The translations under genes were made by a program, and so were the position numbers. A stretch of DNA of 64,000 nucleotides, from the NCBI RefSeq assembly GCF_900112035.1, contig NZ_FOKC01000001.1, forward strand, positions 1,041,279-1,105,278. The letters run 5' to 3'. Positions 52,210-59,707 of this stretch are shown piece after piece. This stretch comes from Nocardioides alpinus. GTDB taxonomy: Bacteria > Actinomycetota > Actinomycetes > Propionibacteriales > Nocardioidaceae. Numbering within the stretch: position 1 is the stretch's first letter; every line of letters begins with the position of its first letter. The notes beneath the pieces were generated by a model. That model searched no databases. It was not told the origin of the DNA and was given only the letters and a program-made list of their open reading frames with translations.

Positions 52210-53024
52210 CCCTTGACGGCTCCTTGCATGATTCCGGCGACCAGCTGGCGACCGGTGAGGACGAACAGGATCAGCAGCGGCACGGTGGCGAGCGTGGCTC
52301 CGGTGAGGACCAGGCTGTAGTCCTTGAAGAAGCCGCTCTGCAGCTGGTTGAGGGCGACCTGGATGGTCGGGTTGTCGGCGGGCAGCGCGATGAACGGCCA
52401 GAAGAAGTCCGTCCACGTCGCCATGAAGGTGAACAGCCAGAGGATCGCCGCGGCCGGCCTGGCGGCCGGGGCCACCACGTTCCAGACGATGCCGATCTGG
52501 GAGCACCCGTCCATCCGCGCCGCTTCGATCAGCTCGTCGGGAACGGCGTCCACGAGGTACTGGCGCATGAAGAACACACCGAAGGCGGTCACCAGGGTGG
52601 GGAAGATGATCGACCACGTGGTGCCGGTCCAGCCGAGCTTGGACATCAGGATGAACAACGGCACGACCCCGAGCTGCGTCGGCACCGCCATGGTGGCGAC
52701 GACGCCGGCGAGCAGCGCCGAGCGCCCACGGAAGCGGAGCTTCGCGAAGGCGTACCCGGCCAGGGTGCCGAAGACGACGGTCGAGGTGGCACACACCGAC
52801 GACACCAGCACGCTGTTGCCGAGCGCCTTCCAGAACGGGACGGTGTCGATCACCCGGCTGGCGTTGTCGAGGAAGTGCCCGCCCGGAAGCAGTGGAGGCA
52901 CCCCTTGCGCCGCCACCTGGGCGGTGTGCGAACCGAGCAGGAAGGACCAGTAGAACGGGGCGGCCGAGCCGAGGACGAACGCGGCGAGCAGGCCGTAGAC
53001 GAGGAAGCCGGGGCGTCGCGTCAC
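52206..53024 (-). CDS. Sugar ABC transporter permease (CebG/MalG-type)
   Basis: The 272-residue protein has six spans and the binding-protein-dependent permease (EAA) loop ELIEAARMDGCSQIGIVWNVV, typical of MalG-type subunits. GTG 53024 overlaps the previous permease's stop as GTGA. With the next-door permease and binding protein it makes a CUT1-type importer. No ATPase gene is nearby; such systems in actinobacteria share a general MsiK ATPase, which would have to be encoded elsewhere. Confidence 0.9.
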   Translation of the reverse strand: MTRRPGFLVYGLLAAFVLGSAAPFYWSFLLGSHTAQVAAQGVPPLLPGGHFLDNASRVIDTVPFWKALGNSVLVSSVCATSTVVFGTLAGYAFAKLRFRGRSALLAGVVATMAVPTQLGVVPLFILMSKLGWTGTTWSIIFPTLVTAFGVFFMRQYLVDAVPDELIEAARMDGCSQIGIVWNVVAPAARPAAAILWLFTFMATWTDFFWPFIALPADNPTIQVALNQLQSGFFKDYSLVLTGATLATVPLLILFVLTGRQLVAGIMQGAVKG

Positions 53025-54046
53025 CGGTCGCCTCCCAGGCTCCCGATGCGGCGCATCAGTATGAGGTTGACCAGGGCCATCACCAGGATCAGCAGGAAGA
53101 GCATCCACGCCGTCGCCGAGGCGCGGCCGAGGTCGCGCAGTTGCCAGCCGAAGTTGTAGATGAGCATGGTGATCGTCCCGAACTGGCGGTCGCTGCCGCC
53201 GTTGCGCGTGGTGGTCTCGTCGAAGAGCCGCGGCTCGGCGAAGATCTGGAGGCCGCCGATGGTCGAGGTGATGATCACGAAGATCATCGTCGGGCGGATC
53301 ATCGGCAGGGTGATGCTGAGGAACTGGCGGATCCGGCCCGCGCCGTCGAGCTCCGCGGACTCGTAGAGGTCGCGGGGGACGGCCTGCATCGCGGCCAGGA
53401 AGATCAGGGCGTTGAAGCCGGTCCAGCGCCAGTTGACCATCGTGGCGATCGCGACGTGGCTGGCGAACCGGTCGGTGTGCCAGGCGATGGGGCCGATGCC
53501 CACGGTGCCCAGCAGCTCGTTGAGCAGGCCGTAGCGGTCACCGAAGACGCTGCCGAAGATGATCGCGACGGCGACCGGGGAGACGACGAACGGCAGCAGG
53601 ATGCTCATCCGCCAGAACGTGCGGCCACGCAGCTGGTTGTCGAGCAGGGCCGCGAGCACGACCGAGATGACGATCTGCGGGCCCGAGGAGAGCACGAAGA
53701 TGCTCACCGTGTTGACGACCTGCTTGGTGAAGTACGGGTTGTCCCAGACGTCGCGGTAGTTCTGCAGCCCGATGAACTCACCCTTCCCGCCCAGGAGGCT
53801 CCACTCGTGGAGCGAGACGTAGGCGGTGTAGGCGAGCGGGAAGAGCCCGACGATCGCGAAGACGATGAAGAACGGGGAGATGTAGAGGTAGGGCGCCCAG
53901 CGGGTGTCCCACACCGCTCGGCGCTGACGCCAGGTGAGCTCGGGAGGAGGAAGGTCCTGGCCCCGGTCAGACCGCCCCGCCCGGGGCGGAGAGCCGTGCG
54001 GCTCCCCGCCCCGGGCCCCGGTGGGGTCGAGCGTCTTCTGCGACAA
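53021..54046 (-). CDS. Sugar ABC transporter permease (CebF/MalF-type)
   Basis: The protein (341 residues from TTG 54046) has six spans from about residue 52, with the EAA loop DLYESAELDGAGRIRQFLSIT. It is the MalF-type partner of the permease encoded next. The start is uncertain: TTG 54046 lies 6 bases after the binding-protein stop, but residues of about 10-25 are then encoded by a strong 18-bp hairpin (53979-54016). A GTG near 53917 (VWDTRW) could be the true start, leaving the hairpin in the non-coding gap. Confidence 0.87.
   Translation of the reverse strand: MSQKTLDPTGARGGEPHGSPPRAGRSDRGQDLPPPELTWRQRRAVWDTRWAPYLYISPFFIVFAIVGLFPLAYTAYVSLHEWSLLGGKGEFIGLQNYRDVWDNPYFTKQVVNTVSIFVLSSGPQIVISVVLAALLDNQLRGRTFWRMSILLPFVVSPVAVAIIFGSVFGDRYGLLNELLGTVGIGPIAWHTDRFASHVAIATMVNWRWTGFNALIFLAAMQAVPRDLYESAELDGAGRIRQFLSITLPMIRPTMIFVIITSTIGGLQIFAEPRLFDETTTRNGGSDRQFGTITMLIYNFGWQLRDLGRASATAWMLFLLILVMALVNLILMRRIGSLGGDR
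53979..54016. terminator. Strong GC hairpin between binding-protein and permease coding regions
   Basis: Arms at 53979-53996 and 53999-54016 pair over 18 bases with one mismatch around a 2-base loop. In malE-malF-type operons a hairpin at this point keeps the binding-protein message more abundant than the permease message. Here it overlaps the possible N-terminal codons of the permease. Confidence 0.65.
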
Positions 54047-54051
54047 CGTTC

Positions 54052-55329
54052 TCAGCCCAGCGCGTCCACGTCGGACTGGAACTGCTCCCATGACTCATCC
54101 GGCTGCTGCGAGCCCTCGTCGACGCGGAGCACTGCGTCCATGAAGGCGGTCAGGATGTCGGAGTACTTCGGGCCCTTGTAGGGCTGCATGGTGATGGCCG
54201 CCGCGCGGTTGGCGTAGATCTGGCCGATCTCGGCGTCGTTGAAGTACGGGTTGACCGCATCCACGATCTCGGGGGCCGCGAGCGCCTCGACCTGGCTGGG
54301 GAACGGTCCCTTGGCGGCGAAGGCCTTGGCCTGCTGCTCCGGGGCGGAGAGCCAGGCGGCGATCTCCTGCGCCTTCTCGATGTTGTCGCCCTGCGAGGGG
54401 ACGGTCAGGTAGGAGCCACCCCAGTTGCCGCCGCCGCCCGGGAACACGTCGGCGATGTCCCAGCCCTCGACGCCCTCGGCGTTGCCCTCGATGATGCCGA
54501 GCATCCAGCCGGGGCAGAAGGTGGTGGCGAAGCCGTCGTTCTGGAACGAGGCGGTCCAGTCGTCGCCCCACTGGGCGAGCTGGGAGGAGAGCGTGTCGGA
54601 GTTGCCGGTGACGGCCTCCCAGACGGCCTGGAGCTCGGGGTTGTCGGTCTGGATCGTGTCGTCGTCGGCCTCGAACGGGTTCTCGACCTGGTTGAGCATG
54701 GCCTGCGCCAGCGCACCGGAGGAGTCGTACCAGGCGGTGTCGGGCAGCGCCTCGGTCAGCTTCTCGCCGGTGGCGAAGTAGTCCTCCCAGGTGCCCATCA
54801 TGGCCGCGACCTCGTCGCGCTCGGTCGGCAGGCCGGCCTTCTCGAAGAGGTCGGCGCGGTAGCAGACACCCTGCGGGCCGACGTCGGTGCCGTAGCCGAT
54901 CATCTGGCCCTCGGAGTTCGTCCCCTTCTCGGCGACGAAGTCGAGCCAGCGGCCCTCCAGCTCCGGGTCGGTGAGATCGGCGAAGGCGTCGCTCTCGGCC
55001 AGCACGGCGGCGATGGCGTCACCCTCGATGGCCTCGATGTCGGAGAGCCCCGAGCCCGCGGCGAGCTTGGTGTAGAGGTTGGCCTTGGCGTCGTCCCACG
55101 TGCCGACCTTGACCTGCTCGAGGACGACCTCGTCCTGCATCGCGTTGTACTCCTCGATGAGGTCCTCGTAGCCGAACTCGTTGAACGTCGCCACGGTGAT
55201 CGTGGTCTTGCCGTCAGACGTCTCACCGTCCGCGTCGCCGCCGCACGCGGCGACGGTCGACGCGAGGGTCAGCGTCAAGATCGTGCTGGTGACGAGCCGT
55301 GCTCGCCTGGTCCTGAATGTCTGCACCAC
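54052..55329 (-). CDS. Sugar-binding lipoprotein of ABC importer (CebE-type)
   Basis: The 425-residue protein has a lipoprotein signal peptide ending in VAAC (Cys29) and the fold of a CUT1 solute-binding protein (ITVATFNEFGYEDLIEEYNA, YAPF-type hinge, PGWMLGIIEGNAEG, WGGSYLTVP). It captures a sugar, probably cellobiose or a cello-oligomer, outside the cell and delivers it to the two permeases. It is the first gene of the operon; GTG 55329 follows AGGAG at 5-6 bases, and GTG 55326 is the alternative. Promoter and operators lie upstream at 55396-55497. Confidence 0.92.
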   Translation of the reverse strand: MVQTFRTRRARLVTSTILTLTLASTVAACGGDADGETSDGKTTITVATFNEFGYEDLIEEYNAMQDEVVLEQVKVGTWDDAKANLYTKLAAGSGLSDIEAIEGDAIAAVLAESDAFADLTDPELEGRWLDFVAEKGTNSEGQMIGYGTDVGPQGVCYRADLFEKAGLPTERDEVAAMMGTWEDYFATGEKLTEALPDTAWYDSSGALAQAMLNQVENPFEADDDTIQTDNPELQAVWEAVTGNSDTLSSQLAQWGDDWTASFQNDGFATTFCPGWMLGIIEGNAEGVEGWDIADVFPGGGGNWGGSYLTVPSQGDNIEKAQEIAAWLSAPEQQAKAFAAKGPFPSQVEALAAPEIVDAVNPYFNDAEIGQIYANRAAAITMQPYKGPKYSDILTAFMDAVLRVDEGSQQPDESWEQFQSDVDALG

Positions 55330-55395
55330 TGCACTCCTGCCGTCCTACGGAACGTCGGGCGCGGTGCCCGACCGGGAAGGTGGACGCAGCGGGTG

Positions 55396-55409
55396 TGAGA
55401 GCGCTTCCA
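55396..55409. promoter_or_regulatory. LacI-family operator 1 (downstream of promoter)
   Basis: TGAGAGCGCTTCCA is a near-perfect dyad centred on GCGC, close to the CebR site TGGGAGCGCTCCCA. It lies just after the predicted transcript start, 67 bases before the binding-protein start, where a bound repressor would block transcription. Confidence 0.85.
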
Positions 55410-55425
55410 CTTCCGTCCGTCGCTC

Positions 55426-55454
55426 ACTATGGTCGCCGTCACATCGAGTGTCAA
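55426..55454 (-). promoter_or_regulatory. Sigma-70-type promoter of the beta-glucoside operon
   Basis: Read on the minus strand, TTGACA (55454-55449) is followed after 17 bases by CATAGT (55431-55426). The -35 box is perfect and the -10 box matches TATAAT in four of six positions, which is unusually good for a high-GC genome. It sits between the two LacI-type operators. Confidence 0.78.
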
Positions 55455-55483
55455 TGGCGCGCTCAGGAGTCACCCGAAATGAG

Positions 55484-55497
55484 TGAGAGCGCTTCCA
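55484..55497. promoter_or_regulatory. LacI-family operator 2 (upstream of promoter)
   Basis: An identical TGAGAGCGCTTCCA lies 88 bp from operator 1, about 30 bases upstream of the -35 box. Two identical operators flanking one promoter allow repression by DNA looping. It also lies 22 bases past the monooxygenase stop codon at 55520 on the same strand. Confidence 0.85.
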
Positions 55498-55519
55498 CTT
55501 CCGCCGCTCATCTGGCCCC

Positions 55520-56962
55520 TCAGGACCAGCGGAGCACGCCGTCGTCGAGCTTCGCGCGGCGCAGGGTGCGGGCGTCGTAGAGGTAGTTCTGGCGCAGGGA
55601 CCACGGCTCGACGTCCCCCTGGTGCGGCAGGGTGTGGACGGCGCGCCGGACGTAGCCGGCGTCGAAGTCCATCAGCGGCGCCTCGGCCACCGAGGCATCC
55701 CGCACCGGCACCACCGAGCGCTTCCCAGCGGCTCGCCGGTGGGCCAGCAGCCGGACGACGTACTCCGCGACGAGGTCGGCCTTGAGCGTCCACGACGCGT
55801 TGGTGTAGCCGATCGTGAAGGCGAAGTTGGGCACGCCCGAGAGCATCATCGCGCGGTAGGCCATGGCCTCGTGGGGCTTGACCACCTCGCCGTCGACGAC
55901 GAGCTCGGCGCCGCCGAAGATCTTCAGGTTGAGCCCCGTGGCGGTCACCACGATGTCGGCGTCGAGCCGGGTGCCGGACTCGAGCTCCACGCCGGTCTCG
56001 GTGAAGGTGCGGATGCGGTCGGTGACCACCTCGGCCCGCCCCTCGCGGATCGCGTGGAACAGGTCGCCGTCGGGCACCAGGCACATCCGCTGGTCCCACG
56101 GGTCGTAGGTCGGGTTGAAGTGGGTGTCCACGGGATAGCCCGGCGGCAGGAGCGCGACGTTGGCCTTGCGGACCATCCGGCGCACCACCGCGGGCCGCGT
56201 GCGGCTGAGCCTGTAGAGCGCCGACTGGAGCCCGATGTTCTTCCACCGCGTCACCGCGTAGGACCGCTTCTCCCCCACCACCGAGGTGAGCCGGCGCTTC
56301 ACGGCGTCCCTGCCCGGCACGGGGAGGATGTACGTCGGCGAGCGCTGCAGCATCGTGACGTGGGCCGCGCCGCTCGCGACCATCGCCGGCACCAGCGTCA
56401 CGGCCGTCGCGCCGGAGCCGATCACCACGACCCGCTTGCCGGCGTGGTCGAGGTCGTCGGGCCAGTGCTGCGGGTGGACGAGCCGGCCATCGAAGCGCTC
56501 CTGCCCCTCGAAGTGGGGCGAGTGGCCCTCGTCGTAGTCGTAGTAGCCGCTGCACGCCCACAGGAAGTCGGCGGTCGTGGTCCGGGCCTCGCCGTCGACC
56601 TCGGCGGTGACGGTCCAGCGCGCGGTCCCGGAGTCCCAGGCGGCGCCCGTCACGTGGTGGCCGTAGCGGATCTGCCGGTCCACGCCGAACTCACGGGCCG
56701 TCTCGCGCACGTAGTCGAGGATCGAGGCGCCGTCGGCCAGGGCGGTGTCCCCGACCCACGGCCGGAAGCGATAGCCGAGGGTGTGCATGTCGGAGTCCGA
56801 CCGCACGCCCGGGTAGCGGAAGAGGTCCCAGGTGCCACCGCTGACGGCGCGCCGCTCGAGGACGGCGTACGTCGTCCCCGGCAGGTCCTTGGCGAGGTGG
56901 GCGGCGGCACCGATGCCCGAGAGGCCCGCTCCGATGATCAGCACGTCGACGTGGTCGCTCAC
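55520..56962 (-). CDS. Flavin-containing monooxygenase, Baeyer-Villiger type (EthA-like)
   Basis: The 480-residue protein has two Rossmann loops (DVLIIGAGLSGIGAAAHLAK at 6-25; VVVIGSGATAVTLVPAM at about 178-194). Between them lies the Baeyer-Villiger fingerprint FDGRLVHPQHWP (F-x-G-x3-H-x3-W-P). It inserts oxygen into ketones or oxidises S/N atoms using NADPH and FAD; the substrate is not known. It resembles M. tuberculosis EthA, which is controlled by a divergent TetR (EthR), but no TetR gene is adjacent here. A dyad at 56992-57008 is a candidate operator for an unlinked regulator. Confidence 0.9.
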   Translation of the reverse strand: MSDHVDVLIIGAGLSGIGAAAHLAKDLPGTTYAVLERRAVSGGTWDLFRYPGVRSDSDMHTLGYRFRPWVGDTALADGASILDYVRETAREFGVDRQIRYGHHVTGAAWDSGTARWTVTAEVDGEARTTTADFLWACSGYYDYDEGHSPHFEGQERFDGRLVHPQHWPDDLDHAGKRVVVIGSGATAVTLVPAMVASGAAHVTMLQRSPTYILPVPGRDAVKRRLTSVVGEKRSYAVTRWKNIGLQSALYRLSRTRPAVVRRMVRKANVALLPPGYPVDTHFNPTYDPWDQRMCLVPDGDLFHAIREGRAEVVTDRIRTFTETGVELESGTRLDADIVVTATGLNLKIFGGAELVVDGEVVKPHEAMAYRAMMLSGVPNFAFTIGYTNASWTLKADLVAEYVVRLLAHRRAAGKRSVVPVRDASVAEAPLMDFDAGYVRRAVHTLPHQGDVEPWSLRQNYLYDARTLRRAKLDDGVLRWS

Positions 56963-56991
56963 GCCTCCAGCGTAGGTCAGTCGGGCGCGGA

Positions 56992-57008
56992 TGTAACCGT
57001 GAGTTACA
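56992..57008. promoter_or_regulatory. Candidate operator upstream of the monooxygenase
   Basis: TGTAAC-CGTGA-GTTACA is a perfect dyad with 6-bp arms, 30 bases before the monooxygenase start. It stands out as AT-rich and has the spacing of TetR-type operators. No regulator gene is adjacent. Confidence 0.55.
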
Positions 57009-57058
57009 ACGCACTCCTCGCTGATCGAGCAGCTCGAGGAACGAGGGCGTACCGAGAT

Positions 57059-57793
57059 TCAGCCCCGCGCGTACAGCTCCACGAACCTGGCCAGCAGCCG
57101 CACCGGCTCGGTGACCAGCGCCTCGCGGGCAGCGGCCTTGAGCGACTCCTGCTCGTGCGGGGCGTAGTAGCCGTGCGAGCTGTAGGCGTCGATGCGGTCG
57201 CAGATGGCGACCGGGTCCAGCTCGGGGTGGAACTGGGTGGCGTAGACGTGGTGCCCGAGCCGGAACGCGTGGACCGGGCAGGTGTCGGTCGACGCCAGCA
57301 GCACCGCGCCCTCGGGGAGCCGGGCCACCGCCTCCTTGTGGCCGAGGTAGGCCAAGAACTCGTCCGGCATCGGGCCGAAGAGCGGGTCCTCGCGGCCGGC
57401 CTCCGTGAGGCGTACGGGCAGCGCACCGATGGGCTCGCCGAAGGTGCGGTCGACGACACCGTCGGCGAGCCCGCCGAGGACGCCGATCCCGTAGCAGGCA
57501 CCGAGGAACGGGAAGTCCGCCGCGACCACCTGCTCGGCCAGCACCCTCAGGTCCGCCTCGGCCCGGCACTGGGCCGCCGACTTCGCCCCCTCCGGGTCGG
57601 AGACGTTGAACGGCCCGCCACCCAGGATGATCCCCGACCACGCGGCCAGGTCGACCGCGCCGAGCGGCCCCTGCTCGAGGCGTACGCGCACCAGCTCGTC
57701 GGGCCGGAGGCCGCAGCCGGCCAGCACGGCGTCGTACTCCTGCTGCGCGACGTCGTCCTCCGCGCGGGTGCCGAGGAAGAGGAAGGGGCGCAC
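57059..57793 (-). CDS. Class I glutamine amidotransferase-like protein
   Basis: The 244-residue protein has the GATase1 fold with the nucleophile in FPFLGACYGIGVLGG (Cys about 99) and the His/Glu pair in YATQFHPELD. Proteins like it release ammonia from glutamine or act as gamma-glutamyl hydrolases; it is free-standing here, with no synthase partner nearby, and is GMP-synthase-domain-like. The start is GTG 57793, 10 bp after the CoA-transferase stop, so the two genes may be co-transcribed. Confidence 0.87.
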   Translation of the reverse strand: MRPFLFLGTRAEDDVAQQEYDAVLAGCGLRPDELVRVRLEQGPLGAVDLAAWSGIILGGGPFNVSDPEGAKSAAQCRAEADLRVLAEQVVAADFPFLGACYGIGVLGGLADGVVDRTFGEPIGALPVRLTEAGREDPLFGPMPDEFLAYLGHKEAVARLPEGAVLLASTDTCPVHAFRLGHHVYATQFHPELDPVAICDRIDAYSSHGYYAPHEQESLKAAAREALVTEPVRLLARFVELYARG

Positions 57794-57803
57794 CCGCGAG
57801 ACC

Positions 57804-58952
57804 CTAGGCCTGGGTCGCGGCGCCGCTGGCCAGGAGGGCGTCGACGTCGTCGATCCCCCACGCCGTCAGCGCCTCGCGGGTGTGCTGGCCGGGCGCAGCC
57901 GGCGTGGTGCCGACGGTGGCCTCGGTGCGCGAGAAGCGCGGGGCCGGCGCCGGCTGGACGACGCCGTCGCGCTCGACGAAGGTGCCGCGTGCGGCCAGGT
58001 GCGGGTGCTGCGGCGCCTCGGCCAGGGGTACGACGGCCGCGACGCAGGCGTCCGTGCCGTCGAAGACCTCGCTCCACTCCGCCTGCGTGCGCTCCTTGAA
58101 CCTCGCCGTCAGAGCGGCGCGGATGGCTGCGTGGTGGGCGGGGTCGTCGCGGTCGGGGAGGTCGACGCCGATCCGTTCGACGAGGGCCGCCCAGAACTGC
58201 GGCTCGAGCGCGGCGACGCTCATGTGCCGGCCGTCGGCGGTCTCGTACAGGTCGTACCAGGGGGTGCCGCCGTCGAGCATCCCCGAACGGCGCCGGCCGG
58301 AGTCGAGACCGACCGCGGCGAAGGTCGAGGCGATGGCGTTGAGGTGGGCGGTGCCGTCGACGATCGCGGCGTCGACGACCTGGCCCTGTCCGCTGGTGCG
58401 CGCCTCAAGGAGGGCGGCGAGGATGCCGATGACGAGGTAGGTCGAGCCGCCGCCGAAGTCGCCGAGCAGGTTGCTCGGGAAGTGCGGCCGGTCGCGGTCC
58501 TGGCCGAGGCCGTGGAGCGCCCCGGTGATCGCGACGTAGTTCATGTCGTGCCCGGCGGCCTGGCCCCAGGGGCCGTCCTGGCCCCAGCCGGTCATCCGGC
58601 CGAGGACGAGCCGCGGGTTGCGCGCGTGGCAGACGTCGGGACCGAGCCCCATCCGCTCGATCGCACCGGGGCGCATCCCCTCGACCAGCACGTCCGCCCC
58701 CTCGACCAGCCGCAGCACCGCCTCCACCGCCTCGGGCCGCTTGAGGTCCAGCGCGACGCTCGGCCGACCGCGGTTGAGCAGGTCCTTGTCGCCCAGGGCG
58801 AACATGCCCCCGCCCGGCCGGTCGATGCGGATCACGTCGGCGCCGAGGTCGGCCAGGATCATGCAGGCGTGCGGCCCGGGGCCGATGCCGGCGATCTCGA
58901 CCACCTTCACGCCCCGCAGTGGTCCGGTGCCCTGGCCCAGCTCGTACGTCAT
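57804..58952 (-). CDS. CaiB/BaiF-type CoA-transferase, alpha-methylacyl-CoA racemase-like
   Basis: The 382-residue protein has the family start LRGVKVVEIAGIGPGPHACM, then RIDRPGGGMF, NRGRPSVALDLK and AAGHDMNYVAITGALHGLG. The HD-x-N-Y form of the last motif is that of alpha-methylacyl-CoA racemases, which invert the methyl-branched carbon of acyl-CoAs so beta-oxidation can proceed. A role in methyl-branched fatty acid or sterol side-chain breakdown is likely. ATG 58952 was chosen; ATG 58964 would add four residues. The PadR/dienoyl-CoA-reductase pair is divergent from it. Confidence 0.9.
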   Translation of the reverse strand: MTYELGQGTGPLRGVKVVEIAGIGPGPHACMILADLGADVIRIDRPGGGMFALGDKDLLNRGRPSVALDLKRPEAVEAVLRLVEGADVLVEGMRPGAIERMGLGPDVCHARNPRLVLGRMTGWGQDGPWGQAAGHDMNYVAITGALHGLGQDRDRPHFPSNLLGDFGGGSTYLVIGILAALLEARTSGQGQVVDAAIVDGTAHLNAIASTFAAVGLDSGRRRSGMLDGGTPWYDLYETADGRHMSVAALEPQFWAALVERIGVDLPDRDDPAHHAAIRAALTARFKERTQAEWSEVFDGTDACVAAVVPLAEAPQHPHLAARGTFVERDGVVQPAPAPRFSRTEATVGTTPAAPGQHTREALTAWGIDDVDALLASGAATQA

Positions 58953-59001
58953 GCCGCCGATCATGACACCGGTGCTGTCAGGGTCGCGAGGGTGCTCCCG
59001 T

Positions 59002-59068
59002 GGGGTAGTCCAGTGGTGAACGGCTGCGAAACGGCCGTCGTGACGACCAACTCTCACTGGACTACCCC
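59002..59068. repeat. Palindromic repeat B, upstream of second PadR gene
   Basis: GGGGTAGTCCAGTG (59002-59015) and CACTGGACTACCCC (59055-59068) are perfect inverted copies enclosing about 39 bases. The left arm with its flank matches 36602-36627 inverted, with one change in 26 bases. Like the first copy, it lies just upstream of a PadR operator. Confidence 0.8.
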
Positions 59069-59095
59069 GGCCGACGACGTGGCGCACCCCACGCT

Positions 59096-59109
59096 TGCAA
59101 CTCGTTGCA
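59096..59109. promoter_or_regulatory. Candidate PadR operator
   Basis: TGCAAC-TC-GTTGCA is a perfect dyad 22 bases before the PadR start at 59131. Its position is fit for autorepression of the PadR/fadH operon. Confidence 0.6.
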
Positions 59110-59130
59110 TAGGTGGGCCACACTCCTGCC

Positions 59131-59703
59131 ATGGCCCTCGAGCACGCCCTCCTCGTCGCTCTCAGCGAGCGACCCGCGAGCGGCCTCGAGCTCACCCACC
59201 GCTTCGAGAAGTCCCTCGGTTTCTTCTGGCACGCGACGCACCAGCAGATCTACCGCGTCCTCGCGCGGATGGAGGCCGACGGCTGGGTGACGGTCGAGGT
59301 CGTCGAGCAGGAGGGCCGTCCCGACAAGCGGGTGCACACACCCTCCGCCGAGGGCCGCCGCGTCCTGGCCGAGTGGCTGGCGACACCGATGCCGATGGAG
59401 GCCTTCCGCAGCGAGGTCGCGGTCAAGCTGCGCGGGGCGTCGTACGGCGACCGCGCCACGCTGACCCGCAACCTCCACGACCTCCGCGCCGACCACGCGA
59501 CGCGGCTGGCGCACTACGCGACGTTCGAGCGCGACCAGTTCCCCGATCCCTCCGGTCTCGACGAGGCCCGGCTCGACCAGTGGCTGGTGCTGCGCGGCGG
59601 ATTGCGGATGGAGCAGTTCTGGATCGACTGGATCACCGACTACCTGCAGGCCCACGAGGTGTCGAGGCGCGCTGCGCTCGCACCTCAACCACCGAGAGAG
59701 TGA
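59131..59703 (+). CDS. PadR-family regulator, upstream of fadH
   Basis: The 190-residue protein has a PadR winged helix (EHALLVALSERPASGLELTH, then THQQIYRVLARMEADGWVTV) and a C-terminal helical domain of the PadR_C type (LRADHATRLAHYATFERDQF). It probably represses itself and the downstream dienoyl-CoA reductase, 4 bp away. ATG 59131 is preferred; a GTG at 59113 in frame would add six residues. Its last residues (about 177-187) are encoded by a repeat A half-element at 59658-59693. Confidence 0.87.
   Translation: MALEHALLVALSERPASGLELTHRFEKSLGFFWHATHQQIYRVLARMEADGWVTVEVVEQEGRPDKRVHTPSAEGRRVLAEWLATPMPMEAFRSEVAVKLRGASYGDRATLTRNLHDLRADHATRLAHYATFERDQFPDPSGLDEARLDQWLVLRGGLRMEQFWIDWITDYLQAHEVSRRAALAPQPPRE
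59658..59693. repeat. Repeat A half-element at the end of the PadR gene
   Basis: GGTGTCGAGGCGCGCTGCGC at the left and CTCAACCACC at the right match the repeat A pattern in slightly changed form. It encodes the C-terminal residues and leaves the stop codon ten bases further on. Confidence 0.65.
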
Positions 59704-59707
59704 CACC

